Assembly (NCBI GenBank): GCA_015179125.1
Contig: WHVA01000339.1
Coordinates: 1 to 64,000, forward strand
DNA from: Gautieria morchelliformis
Lineage: Eukaryota > Basidiomycota > Agaricomycetes > Gomphales > Gomphaceae
Length of the DNA: 64,000 nt
Direction of reading: 5' to 3'
Position 1 is the stretch's first letter; each line of letters begins with the position of its first letter. The notes beneath the pieces were generated by a model that saw only the letters and a list, made by a program, of their open reading frames with translations, had not been told where the DNA came from and did not search any database. Shown piece after piece: positions 23,419-34,690 of the stretch. The position numbers and the translations under genes were made by a program.

Positions 23419-25296
23419 TGGGAGATTATAGTAACAGATAGGACGCAGGTTGACAGCTGAAGGTTTGAGTGACATGAATATCGATCACGCACGTGTCGTA
23501 CACTGCATGGACACATATGACATGTTCATATATCTTCGGCTTCATCGTCACAGCGATTGGACTCGTTCTCGCTAGTGCGGGTGAGGTGCATGGAGAGAAG
23601 CAGATGAGAAGATGGACGAGGCCAAACGGCAAAATCTTTCAATTGTTAAATCATTGTGTTCTCAGTCACATACGGTACGGTACCGCGTTTCTCTTGTAAA
23701 TTTATGCACATTCTTTTGGATTCACCAATCACCTTGCGCAAGCAGATGAGGGAGACACTCTCGAGTTCCATCCTACGTGATGCCAATATGGAATGTGGAA
23801 ACTCCCTTGTTGATTGTGAGTGAGACATTAATGCTTTCCACGGCCTAGTGGCATAAGCAGTGATCAGCAAATGCATGAATTCACGAAGCGTGCGGCGAAC
23901 CCTGATTCGTTCATGGGCTACCTGCCTATTTCCCCAACTTTTGACCACTGCTATTATAACATTCTCGGTCGCCATAGGGGAAGTTCTTCTGAATCCGCCA
24001 TGCGATAACTTTCACAAACCGGTTTGCACTGAGATACGGTAAATTCACCTGAAACATGGTAGACGATCACGACGTGGGACCTGTCATCCAACATGCGCTC
24101 AAACCACTCCCCTGCAGCAGTCATGAGTGCGTTTTGATGAAGTACCATCAGGTGCCTAGCGAGACTGCAGAGGCGGTCGCTTCGCAACAATCGAATGCCA
24201 CTGGCGATTTTGTGGGCGGTGGCGCCAAAACTGGCTAATGGCACCAGTTGTGAGGATCATGTTAGAGCACGCACACACATTATACGTGGTGAAAGAGAAC
24301 GGGTGAAATTTCAAGGAACCAGGCGCGATGTAAGGAAGGGAAACACGAGATTCTGAAACATACTCAACGGAGACGTTTTATACCTGGGGAGCTCGCGATT
24401 GGACTCACTGGAAAAATCTGTGGTTCCAAGCCAACATTTCCTGGCACATCAGTGGCCCTGGAATCCGAGTCCTACGCTAAAATCGGATGGGAAAACAGGA
24501 TAGGGTGGGAAATGTGAAACGGATATCATGCCTCAGACCGATTCATGAATGACGGTGACTGCAGATGCCTTGCGAAAATCTTGCCCTCTACGAAAACTGG
24601 AAGCTGAAAAACAACTGACAGAGATTTCGAGGCGTTGGAGTGCAGATGTGAGCCGGTAAGTGGCTCGTGCGCGCAGACGATTGGAGCCATCCAAATTTCC
24701 CAAGAGTGTAACGAAGAGTGTTGTTATGTGTTATCACAGCTGGCCACGCATCTAGTTTGACATGCATAACTATATTCCCTCCAGATTGAAAGACGTATGT
24801 CACAAGCAGTCGAGTACGAGCTGGATGGAACTGACTACATGGCACTGACAAAGTGGTGTGCGTTCCGTCAGCGAAGTGGCAGCCGAGAACGGCTTGAAGC
24901 TGATTCTCGGCCGTGTAGTGCAGTGGCCATAGCCCCGGGTTGCATTGGCGCCCAGGGCCAATCAGTGGGGAAATGAGTAATGATATTACAGCTTGAAAGG
25001 GAAAGACCTGTTGGCGCCGCTTCCAAGTAGCTGGGGCAGCCGATGGGATGGCGGCATCCGAAGCTGAGCCAGCCCCTTGTCTGCGCTTCAGATTCACACG
25101 GAGCTCGAGAGCTAATAATGTTCAAACTCCTGGTTTGATGCATGCTCGTTACCAGTTACATATGATCATCGAGCACAATTGTTTACCAGCAGAAACTTGG
25201 TAAGCTATGTATCTACTTCACTATATGAAAAAGGTTTGCTTATTCAGGGCCTGTGGATTGCGCTACAGGTAAATAAGTGGGCTTTGGCAACTTCTG
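23419..25296. other. Tandem-unit 1 spacer
   Basis: Follows HNH copy 1. An open stretch at about 23700-24006 (ending MHEFTKRAANPDSFMGYLP, then [15 protein letters not shown]) looks like a coding exon and has a counterpart after copy 2 (27147-27291) but not after copy 3 or in segment B. The rest (24250-25290) recurs at about 28520-29385 and carries no recognised gene. Confidence 0.5.
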
Positions 25297-26660
25297 ATGT
25301 CGGATGATAGCACACTTGACTGTGACGCCCACGACTGTGTGATTGACGAGGGCCGGTATTGCACACACATTCTTTCCGCACGGTCCCGTGCCCTTGATCG
25401 CGACACCTTTGTCTTCTGGTCCAGTGCTCCGTCTAATCTTCTGATCAGTAAGCAAGCACTGTTCTGAGGAAATTTGTCACCAGGCTCAACTGTGTGTAGG
25501 ACTCAATCAGAGGCTGACCCGTGCGACCATCTCAGGCCTGCATTGCTGGATGTGCATCATGGCGCCATCCATGCCGGACGCGGAGCTTCGACCAGCTGCC
25601 GTGAGGAAGTTTGACGTTTTGAGATACACTGTCGTCCCTAGGGCTGATGCGCTCACTGCATTGGACACCTCTCCCCTCCCTTCCAGTGACTACAGCTTGT
25701 TCCGTCAGTTAGTTATCATCCATTATAGCTGTTATTTCTTATAACCCTTTGCAGGCGTGGGGGATTACGAGCGTGATTTTTTCGGGTATGCTGAACCAGT
25801 GGCACTGGACCGCGAAGCGTCTTTTGAGCGATACCTACAGCTTTCCAAGAAGCATCCAGACTCCATCACTAGACTTGATTTAGTATGTGCACACTGCTTA
25901 TGCGCTATCACCTCGTATTCCTAAAAGCTGCCTAGTATATGTTCCCACCGTCAGTGGAGCAATCCGTTCGTCTGCGCGACAATGTGTGCTTTATCACGGG
26001 CACGCCCCCAGACACGGAACTAGATCCATCTTGGATATTTCCTCCTACCTGGGCACACTTGGTTGCTCTTGTCTATTTCAGCTCTATTACACATTTTGAC
26101 TATCAACGCAGTTGGACCCATGGCCTGGCCCTGAAGCATGTGACTATGAGCCTTTCCTTACCGCCTCTAACGCTTGCATGATGCGCAGCGATCTGTTGAG
26201 TCTCTTCCACGCCAACGCCTTTGGCATAGACATCGATGTGCGCCCGAGTCCTTGCTTCGCTTGATCCCCCGCATGCTCATTCAAGAATTTGACACGTCTA
26301 CCTTAGGATGATTATCGCGTCATTGTGTTCCGCGATACAGGCTCCGTAACGCTACCCTCACACGTACCCAAGTCACAAAATTCTGCCAGTGCTGGACCAG
26401 GCGAACGATTCTTGCGGGAGCATTTTCGATGGTGTCTCCTGGTTAATACTTTGGAGGGAGACATCACCGAGGACTACGACTCAAACAGGGTTGTCCGGGT
26501 AATGGAGGGGCTTGGGATGTGTCGTGGTGACATTCCATTGGCACCTATCGACGATGAGAGATGGGATTCCCTGATAGGGAAGGAGCTCTGGGAGGTACTC
26601 ATCTTGGATGCGTTCCGTGATGCTGTCAATGCAATTGAAGATGACTCTACGCGTTGTTGA
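25297..26660 (+). CDS. HNH_2-like protein, tandem copy 2
   Basis: Exons as in the copy at 51366: 25297-25447, then GACTCAATC at 25500, and so on, with introns of about 50-70 bp; the frame holds throughout. The core VRLRDNVCFITGTPP, then SWIFPPTWAHL and NACMMRSDLLSLFHANAFGI resembles the HNH_2 nuclease domain, but the usual Ala-His-Ile is SWI and SDLH is SDLL, so catalytic activity is doubtful. The donor of the last intron (GTAAGT in the other copies) is GCAATT here, so the frame reads on to DDSTRC and stops at 26660. It may be expressed; function unknown. Confidence 0.65.
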
Positions 26661-27560
26661 AACACATTTCTGTAACTTTGAACCCGCAGTGGGCAATGTG
26701 ATGTATTTCATGGGAGAATATTAACAGACAAGACATAGCAGAAGATTTGGGTGCATGAGTATCGATCACGCATGTGTCGTACACTGCATGCATGCCTATG
26801 GCATGTTCATATACATTCGGCTTCATCGTCACAGTGATTCGACTCGTTCTCGCTAGTGCGGGTGAGGTGCATGGGGAGTAGATGAGAAGATCGACGAGGC
26901 CAAACGGCAACTCTTTCAATTGTTAAATCATTGTATTCTCAGTCCCATACGGTACCATATACTACCGCGTTTCTCTTGCAAAGTTATGCACATTCTTTCG
27001 GATTCAGAAATCACCTTGCGCAAGACGATGAGGGAGACGGTCTCGAGTTCCATCCTATGTGATTCCAATATGGATTGTGGAAACTCCCTTGTTGATCGTG
27101 AGTTGGACATTAATGCTTTCCTCAGCCTAGTGTCATAAGTAGTGATCAGCAAATGCATGAGTTCGCGAAGCGTGCGGCGAACCCTGATTCGTCCATGGGC
27201 TACCTGCCTAGCTCCCCAACTTTTGACCATTGCCATTATAACATTCTCGGTCGCCATAAGGGACTTGAAGTTCTTCCAAGATCCGCCGTGTGATAACTTT
27301 CACCAGCCGGTTTGCACTGAGATACGGTAAATTCACCTGACACATGGTAAACGATCACGACGTGGGACATATCCTCCAGCATGCGCTCAAACCACTGCCC
27401 TGCAGCAGTCATGAGTGTGTTTTGATGAAGTACCATCAGGTGTCTAGCGAGACTGCAGACGTGTTCGCTTCGCATAGGGTTTCGAATCCAGATCAAAACT
27501 ATTTCAAATGGAAGATAATGAACTTGATATGTGCCAACAATCGAACGCCACTGGCAATTT
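26661..27560. other. Tandem-unit 2 spacer
   Basis: Matches the spacer after copy 1. It includes an exon-like stretch at 27147-27291 (QQMHEFAKRAANPDSSMGYL, then [15 protein letters not shown]) and a preceding one near 26985-27136 (ETVSSSILCDSNMDCGN, ELDINAF). Whether these belong to the HNH gene as alternative 3' exons or to a second gene cannot be decided from sequence alone. Confidence 0.45.
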
Positions 27561-27639
27561 TGTGGGCAGTGGCGCCAAAACTGGCTAATGGCTCCAGTTG
27601 TGACTCACAATCTATGCGCACCCAATCCTGTAGGAGATA

Positions 27640-28143
27640 ATCAATGAGCAATGGTTCGATTCCAAGAACGCCGATGGAATCAAATACTCTGCTTCTTTCC
27701 ATCCCATCCCCGACACCCCCATTGCCCTTGTGTTTACAGTGGTAAAGTATCTTACTACCAATATTCAAACCACAATTTTCTAATTATTTCTCAGGTTGAA
27801 TTTGTGATTTATAGATGGGCCTCTGGCCGACATGTCAAAGGCGGGGCTTTTGCTGAGGCGTTGTTCCATGATGTATACATTCGTCATCTCAAAGGCCTGG
27901 AAGCCTGGCGAAGTTTTAATGCAAAATCAGCGAAGAGTCTCGCTTGACTCAAGGAGAATCTTCATGATAATGGGAGGTATGTCCCTCTGTATTATTAACC
28001 CTTCACAAAGGGCCTTGACCTGGGCCACTATCTGTAGACTGCATGCTTGCCTGCCAATCTTGCAAGATGACCTGAAGCCGCACTTCAACATGACGAAGTT
28101 CTCCCTGGCCACGCAGGCCATTGAATCATCCGACGAGGATTGA
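27640..28143 (+). pseudogene. C-terminal fragment of a DUF6532-like gene
   Basis: Reads EQWFDSKNADGIKYSASFHP, IPDTPIALVFTV, an intron with a TTTCTCAG acceptor near 27795, then VEFVIYRWASGRHVKGGAFA, HDVYIRHLKGLEAW, a TGA near 27945, a second intron, and PILQDDLKPHFNMTKF to a stop at 28143. The pattern P-x-P-x-x-x-IALV followed by W-x-x-G and Y-x-x-H-L is that of basidiomycete DUF6532 proteins, whose role is unknown. Only the C-terminal part is present, and the in-frame TGA breaks it. It is found only in tandem unit 2 and explains part of that unit's extra length. Confidence 0.45.
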
Positions 28144-29392
28144 GATTGGGGTAGATTGAGGGCTCAATTGCCTCTTTATTTGCCCATGGGCCATGTTGCA
28201 GATAGTACTATGTGATATATTCATTCTAAACTAGCGCAAATCAAACATCATTACGTGCCAAATTGATTCCAAACTAGCTGATACCAAGGAAATACAGCGT
28301 GCAGCATAGCGCTACAGCGAAGCTACCTTGCGGCGATGTATTGGGTACAGCACACAATGTAGTCTTGTGGGTCCGCTATGTAGCCCTACATGACAGCTAC
28401 ATCGGCCTACACGGCCGACAGTACTACCTGCGAACTACAGTATACTACATAAACGGCCAATGTCCTACAGGACTGCATAGAACTGCGTATCACCATGCCT
28501 TTTTCCTGATGGAGGTGTTAGAGCCCACACACTGGTGAGAGAGAACGGGTGAAAATTTCAGGCAACCAGGCGCTGTGTAAGGAGGGAAACACGAGATTCT
28601 GAAACATACTCAACGGCTACGTTTCATCTGGGGAGCTCCTGATTGGACTCACTGGAAAAATCTGTGGGTCAAAGCCATCACCATCCTGGCACATTAGTGG
28701 TTATCAGCCTCGAATCCGAGTCTATTCCAAAATCGGATGAGAAAACGGGATAGGGTGGGAAACGATGTGAAACGGATAACATGCCTCGGATGGATCCATG
28801 AATGACGGTAACTGCAGATGCCTTGCGAAAATCTTGCCCTCTCTGCCAACTGGAAGCTAAAGGACAACTGACCTATATTTCGAGGCGTTGGGGTGCAGAT
28901 GTGAGCCGGTAAGAGGCTCGTGTGCGCTGCTGCGCAGACGATTACTAGCCATTCAAATTCCCAAGAGTGCAACGAAGATTGTTATTATGCGTTATCACAG
29001 CTGGCCACTCATCTAGTTGATATGCATAACTATATTCCCTCAGGGTTGAAAGGAGTATGTAAGGAGTCGAGTACGAGCTGGATCGATGTACTACCTGACA
29101 GAGTGGCGTGCGTTCCCGGGTTCCATACAGAAGTAGCAGCCGAGAACGGCTTGAAGCCGGTTCTTGGCCGTTCAATCGTGACGTGGAGAGCTAATGATGT
29201 TCAATCTCCTGGTTTGATGCATGCTCGTTACCGTTCAGTTACATACGATCATCGAGTACAATTGTTTACCACCAGAAACTTTCTAACATTCAAGGTATTT
29301 ATCTACTTCACTATATGAAAAAGGTTCAAGTTGTTTATTCAGGGCCTGTGGATTGCGCTACAGGTAAATAAGTGGGCTTTGGCAACTTCTGA
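28144..29392. other. Tandem-unit 2 spacer, second half
   Basis: 28270-28480 is rich in CTACA/TGTAG motifs with many short dyads. 28520-29385 recurs after copy 1 (24250-25290). No gene recognised. Confidence 0.45.
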
Positions 29393-30792
29393 TGTCGGAT
29401 GATAGCACACTTGACTGTGACGCCCACGACTGTGTGATTGACGAGGGCCGGTATTGCACACACATTCGTTCCGAATGGCCCCGTGCCCTTGATCGCGACA
29501 CCTTTGTCTTCTGGTCCAGCTCCGTCTAATCTTCTGGTCGGTAAGCAAGGTGACTGTTTTGAGGAATTTGTCACCAGGCTCAACTGTGTGTAGGACTCAA
29601 TCAGAGGCTGACCCATGCGACCATCGCAGGCCTGCATCGCTGGCTGCGCACCGCCCTTCCATACATGCCGGACGCTGAGCTTCGACCAGCCGCCGTGAGA
29701 AAGTTTGACATATTGAGATACACTGTCGTCCCTAGGGCTGACGCGCTCACTGCATTGGACACCTCTCCCCTCCCTTCCGGTGACTACGGCTTGTTTCGTC
29801 AGTTAGTTATCGTCTGTTATAGCTGTTATTTCTTATAACCCTTTGCAGGCGTGGGGGATTACGAGCGTGATTTGTTTGGGTATGCTGAACCAGTGATAGA
29901 GGCCCCCGAAGCGTCTTTTGAGCGATACCTGCAGCTTTCCGAGAAATATCCAGAATCCATCACTAGACTTGATTTAGTATGTGCACACTGCTGATGCGCT
30001 ATCACCTCGTAGTCCTAAAACCTGCCCAGTATACATTCCCACCGTCAGTGGAGCAATCCGTTCGTCTGCGCGACAATGTGTGCTTTATTACAGGCGGGCC
30101 CCCAGATGCAGAACTAGATCTATCTTGGATATTTCCTCCTACCTGGGCATACTTGGTTGCTCTTCTCCGTTTCAGTTCTATCGCACGTTTTGACTATCAA
30201 CGCAGTTGGACCCGGGGCTTAACCCTGAAGCATGTGACTATAAGCCTTTCCTTACCGCCTCTAACGCTTGCATGATGCGGAGCGATCTGTTGAGTCTCTT
30301 CCACGCCAACGCCTTTGGCATAGACGTCGATGTGCGCCCAGGTCTTTGCTTCGCTTGATCCCTGCACGCTCATTCATGAATTTGACACGTCTACCTTAGG
30401 ATGATTTTCGCGTCGTTGTGTTCTGCGATACAGGCTCCGTAACGTTACCCTCACATGTACCCAAGTCACAAAATTCTGCCAGTGCCGGACCAGGCGATCG
30501 ATTCTTGTGGGAGCATTTTCGATGGTGTCTCCTGGTTAATCTATTTGGGGGAGACATCACCAAGGACTATGATTCAAACAGAGTTGTCGGGGTAATGGAG
30601 GAGCTTGGGATGTGTCGTGGTGACATTCCGTTGGCACCTATCGACGATGAGAGATGGGATTCCCTGATAGGGAAGGAGCTCTGGGAGGTACTCATCCTGG
30701 ATGCGTTTCGGGATGCTATCAATGTAAGTGAAGATGACTCTACGCTTTGTTGAAACGCATTTCTGCAACTTTGAACCTGCAGCTGGCAAAGT
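29393..30792 (+). pseudogene. HNH_2-like gene, tandem copy 3 (frameshift in exon 1)
   Basis: ATG at about 29393 (MSDDSTLDCDAHDC). Two bases are missing near 29520 (TCCAGCTCCG where copy 2 has TCCAGTGCTCCG), which brings a stop into exon 1. All later exons and splice signals are in order: YTFPPSVEQSVRLRDN, CFITGGPPDAELDL, SWIFPPTWAYL, SDLLSLFHANAFGIDVD, then DAIN, the final intron and a short last exon LAK. The 3' flank of this copy, not of copy 1 or 2, matches the 3' flank of the segment B gene. Confidence 0.72.
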
Positions 30793-31522
30793 GATATATT
30801 TCATGGGAGATTATAGTCACAGATAGAACGTGGGTTGACAGCTGATGTTTGGGTGACATGAATATCGATCACGCAGGTGTCGTACACTGCATGGGCGCAT
30901 ATGACATGTTCGTAACTTCATCATCACAGCGATTGGACTCGTTCTCGCTAGTGCGGGCGAGTTGCATGTAGAGGAGTAGAGAAGATGGACGAGGCCAAAC
31001 GGCAAAATCTTTCAATTGTTAGTCATTGTATTCTCAGTACCATACGGTACAGTCCCGCGTTTCTCTTGCAAATTTGTGCACATTCTTTTGGATTCAGCAA
31101 TCCTCTTGAGCATGCGAATGAGAGAGACAGTCTCGAGTTCCATTATATGGAGTGCCGATATGGAATGTGGAAACTCCCGTGCTGATCATGAGTTAGACAT
31201 TAATACTTTCTTCAGACTAGTGGCATGGTCCCAGAAGCCAGTGGAGCACCTTGACGCTAGCCAGTTCGCCTCGGGACAATATACTTTACTCCGTGCGAAG
31301 GCGGGAATGATCGACAAAATATAATCCTATTGGCGCCGCTGCATGGCTGATGTCGTATTGTAAGCCTTTGTTGATCCATTCAAATTGATTTTCTTAAGGT
31401 ATCTGGGTACCCATATTATTTTGTTTCAATGTGCAGCACAGTAAGCCGAACTGAAAGTAATAGAAGGAAGCTCACCAGCTAACATGCACAAACAGTTCGT
31501 CCCGAAGTGTTCCTAGTACCGC
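30793..31522. other. 3' flank of HNH copy 3
   Basis: Equivalent to 52768-53459 in segment B. Carries an open stretch ending ASQFASGQYTLLRAKAGMID near 31320, with a counterpart at 53049-53294. It is either a further 3' exon or a small second gene; no family recognised. Confidence 0.45.
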
Positions 31523-31897
31523 TCAGTGGTGGGGTGTTTCATGTACGACCGCCAAGCTGCCGCTCAAATACTTAGTGTCAAATAAGTGGAACAGTTGCGG
31601 TCTGACAAGGTTAGCTTGCATATCCGCAATGACTTGACCAGAAATGGGTAGCCCCAGCTCTTTCTCAGTGATCGCAAGGTGACTCGGAAACCAGAGTTTT
31701 CTCCAGGTGTAGAATCGCATCTGGTGGAAGCCTAATTTCAGAGATTGAGCCTTCTCACGCCCCACCTCGATGAACACACCGCTGGAGAGAACAAATGCGC
31801 CCTTTCTTTGCTCACTTATCGACTGTTGCTTGGATGTAAAATGCTCAGTCAGTGGGAATAGTCCCTCTAGAAGGGTTAAATTTATATTACATGCCTA
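31523..31897 (-). pseudogene. C-terminal exon of an unrecognised gene
   Basis: Open for about 125 codons on the minus strand without an obvious start (LLEGLFPLTEHFTSKQQS, KGAFVLSSGVFIEVGREKAQ, FYTWRKLWFPSHLAITEKEL, HLFDTKYLSGSLAVV). Codon-like sequence and an uninterrupted frame argue that it is real coding DNA. Its end resembles a minus-strand stretch at 61072-61150 (HLYDTEYLNGRYTTAGG). Family unknown. Confidence 0.4.
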
Positions 31898-31905
31898 GAT
31901 AGAGG

Positions 31906-32300
31906 CGTTTCATATGTTTGGTACGATGAGAGATCACTTGAGCTCATTCCCGAAGCTTCACTTTTTTGGGCAATAGCTGAGCAGTACGAGCATAATCACA
32001 CTAAGCGCGACCCTAATACGGAGTCAGAGCGCTAAAGTCTTGATGTTAACATATTGTACTTGTTTCGTGAGACCTACACTACATATCCCATCCTGTCCAC
32101 CCTTAGGCCTTACTCGCTGGCGATATGCCCCACCCTCTTTCCAGGACCATTCCACCTATTGAGGAACTCATCAAGCAACATGCTGAATACATGACACGAC
32201 TTCCCGAGTCCGAAAGAAATGATTCCTTCGCACTGACTGCTAGGTTAAACATGCCGGCACTTCGAAGGATAATTGATAATGCGGTAGGTGGTACTTGCTC
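31906..32300 (+). CDS. Hypothetical gene fragment next to the candidate Helitron
   Basis: Two exon-like pieces: 31908-32030 (SYVWYDERSLELIPEASLFW, AIAEQYEHNHTKRDP) and, after a CCCTTAG acceptor, about 32107-32284 (MPHPLSRTIPPIEELIKQHA, ESERNDSFALTARLNMPALR). The second ends at GCG/GTAGGT, a good donor site. No family recognised. The Helitron candidate would start in the following intron, so the gene may have been cut by it; downstream exons were not found. Confidence 0.35.
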
Positions 32301-32579
32301 AAGAATCTATAGTATAAAGTTCTAGGGGGGGCGGTTGTGGGCCTCCCTATATGAAAACAGCACGCTCCGCTGACATAATCCTGACATAATCCTGACTAAG
32401 ACGCAAACAAACCACGCACTGTGGCGGAGTTTGAATGCGAGCGGCGCAGCCGCGAGCGACCAACAGCGCTCCTGGTCACGTGACCCGTTCGCGTCCAACG
32501 TTGCTGCGCGCGCGCACCCACCTTCCCTCAACCCTCCTGCTGCCATTTCCTCTGGTCCAACTGGCAACCTCTGGCTCTC

Positions 32580-32770
32580 CTGCCCACTGTGTCTGTGCCT
32601 GCTGGATCTGTCTGTCTGCTGCTGGCTCTCTGTCTATGCTGCTGGCTCTCTGTCTGTTGCTGGCTGTCTCTCTGTCTGGCTCTCTGTCTGGCTCTCTCTG
32701 TGTCTGCTACTGGATTTCTCTGTGTGTGGCTCTTTCTGTGTCTCTTACTGGGGCTCTCTGTCTCTCTACA
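32580..32770 (+). repeat. (GGCTCTCTGTCT)-like simple repeat
   Basis: Imperfect short repeat of GCTGGCTCTCTGTCTG units in a pyrimidine-rich strand. Long open frames across it are compositional and should not be read as genes. Confidence 0.85.
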
Positions 32771-32795
32771 GTCCCCTCAGGTAAATTTTGTTAAT

Positions 32796-33670
32796 ATTTT
32801 CGCTTTTTTATCTCTTTTGACTTCTTTTCACCCTAGGCTGCTCCTCTCATTGCCTCCCACCTTTCTTGATGGTCATTACTGGCTCTGGTGTGTTTTTTTC
32901 CTGTAATATCTATCATTTCTTCCAATAATTTTCGCTTTTTTATCCTCTTTTTGTCTTCTTTTCAGCCACCTCTCTCAATGCCTCTCACCTTGCCTGTCTG
33001 ATATTGGTGCATCTGGTGTGTGTCTTTCTATCATGTTTTGATATTTATTAGAATCAGCTTCTCTCCATGGTAAATATTGCTATTTCTTGGTATAATTTTC
33101 GCTTTTTTAATCTCTGTTTGACTTCTTTTCAGCTTAGGTTGCTCCTCTCATTGCCTCCACCTTTCTTGGTCATCACTACTGCCTCCTGTGTGCTCTTTCC
33201 TTATCATATCTGTCATTTCTTCCCCTAATTTTCGCTTTTTTATCCTCTTTTTGCCATCTTTTCAGCCCAGGTTCCTCCTCTCAGTGTTTCCCACCTTTCC
33301 TGTCTGCCATTGCTGCATCTGGTGTGTGTCATGCTATCATATTTGTGTTGTTTTGACATTTAGTAGGATCAGCTTCTCTCCATGGTATTTCTTCTAACAT
33401 TTTCGCTTTTTTAACCACTTTTTGACTGCTTTTCAGCCTGGCCTGCTCCTCTTATTGCCTCCCACCTTTCTTGATCATCATCATAGCCTGTGGTGTGTTT
33501 TTTCTGACATTTCTTGCAATAAGATTTTGCTTTTTTACCCTCTTTTTTTTTCTTTTTTTTTTTTTCTAGCACAGGTTCAGAGCTCCCACCATTCCTGTGT
33601 GTCATGGCTGCAAGTGGTATGTTTCTTGCTCTCATATCTGCTTCTTTTTTGATATTTATTAGGAACAGTT
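32796..33670 (+). repeat. Dimeric tandem repeat, three A-B pairs
   Basis: Six units each begin TTTTCGCTTTTTTA, at about 32798, 32931, 33099, 33231, 33402 and (TTTTGCTTTTTTA) 33524. Spacings alternate near 133 and 170 bp. Short A units share CTCCTCTCATTGCCTCCCAC; long B units share TCTGGTGTGTGTC and CAGCTTCTCTCCATGG. So the array grew as A-B dimers of about 300 bp. Every unit has a TTCTTTTCAG-type tract like an intron 3' end. Confidence 0.8.
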
Positions 33671-33904
33671 TCTGTTTTTTTTTTAATTGTTATGTATTTG
33701 TTTTATTTTATTTTTTTTCATGTATATATATACTGTATATTTGTCAAAATAGATACCAAAAAATTGCCTTGACTTTGCTAAAAATTAATGACAACAGCCT
33801 CTGCTTGCAAAATGTAAGTCTATTATCCATCATAAACCCTCTGACATTTATTTATTTTCTCTGCACCTACAATAAGTTCACTTTTAGGCTCTTAGAGTTA
33901 TGCT

Positions 33905-34060
33905 ACATATGGGGACATACTACAAACAAGGGACATGCTATGCACACTATACTTGGGTGACATGCTACACTCAGGGGACATGCTACACATGGGGGACACA
34001 GTACAAACAAGAGACACGCTACACATGATATACTTGGGGTACATTGTAAGGGCAACCCTG
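33905..34060 (+). repeat. Minisatellite block 1 (GGGGACATGCTACACAT type)
   Basis: Imperfect units of about 20-24 bp built on GGACATGCTACACATG with variants GACACGCTACACATG and ATACTTGGGG. Two further blocks of the same family follow at 34515-34690 and 35360-35455. Confidence 0.8.
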
Positions 34061-34329
34061 GCTGGTTGTGGAGATCACACTACCACACAACTGACAAGGG
34101 GGAAATCCAAAGTATGTATAAATGAACAGAGTATACAAGAGAGGGGATTCTCACCTGACAAGGGGAAATCCAAAGAGAAAAGTCTAAGGACCCCCAATGT
34201 CAGCGAGCCCGTATTATACTACGCTGCGCAGCCAGGGACAACACTTGGCACCCGCCATCAACCCTGCATTGCCCTGACCTCCCTGACCCTTGATTGACCC
34301 TTGATGCCACCTATTACGTGAGTCGCTTG

Positions 34330-34505
34330 ATTTCCGACACTGTTCCGAGAGCGGACATCGGAAATTGGAGTGGAACTGGCAAAGCAAACAGAACTGGTGG
34401 AAGGTCTCCCAGAAGCGGAATCATTTCCGAAAGCAGAGGCGGAGATGGAATCGGAACCATAAGCGGAGTTGGAAATGGAGTCGGAACTGGAAATGGAAAA
34501 CAGGG
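34330..34505 (+). repeat. GGAA-rich imperfect repeats
   Basis: Repeats of GGAATCGGAA / GGAGTCGGAACTGGAAATGG type, which recur in weaker form at about 34710-34870 and 35320-35350. Confidence 0.6.
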
Positions 34506-34514
34506 TGTCCCCTG

Positions 34515-34690
34515 ACAGACATGCTATGCATGGGGGATACGCTACACATGGGGACATGCTACACACAAGGGACATAATACATATGATATACTTGGGAGAC
34601 ACACTACACATGGGGAACACACTACACATGGGAAACATGCTACACATGGGGAACATGCTACACTTGGGGAACATGCTATGCATGGTGACA
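34515..34690 (+). repeat. Minisatellite block 2
   Basis: Same 20-24-bp family as at 33905, about eight units (GGGGAACATGCTACAC and similar). Confidence 0.8.

Larger units (their letters stand above)
7635..31543. repeat. Segment A of a large direct duplication (partner 48018-53459)
   Basis: Flank, agmatinase, intergenic DNA and HNH gene recur in the same order and orientation at 48018-53459, differing by roughly 1-3 percent by eye. Segment A is about 24 kb against 5.4 kb because it carries Copia-1 (4.5 kb), Copia-2 (6.6 kb) and two extra HNH units (about 3.3 and 4.1 kb); these account for the length difference. Homology ends just after the shared motif GTGTTTCAT at 31543 and 53459. Confidence 0.92.

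Noticed and set aside
24588-25097. 169-aa minus-strand frame between HNH copies 1 and 2
   Set aside because: The matching interval in unit 2 (28850-29180) does not keep the same frame open, so it is not conserved coding sequence.
32431-32906. Leu/Cys/Ser-rich frames resembling membrane proteins
   Set aside because: Produced by the CTCTGTCTGGCT simple repeat and pyrimidine-rich tract; no start context or homology.
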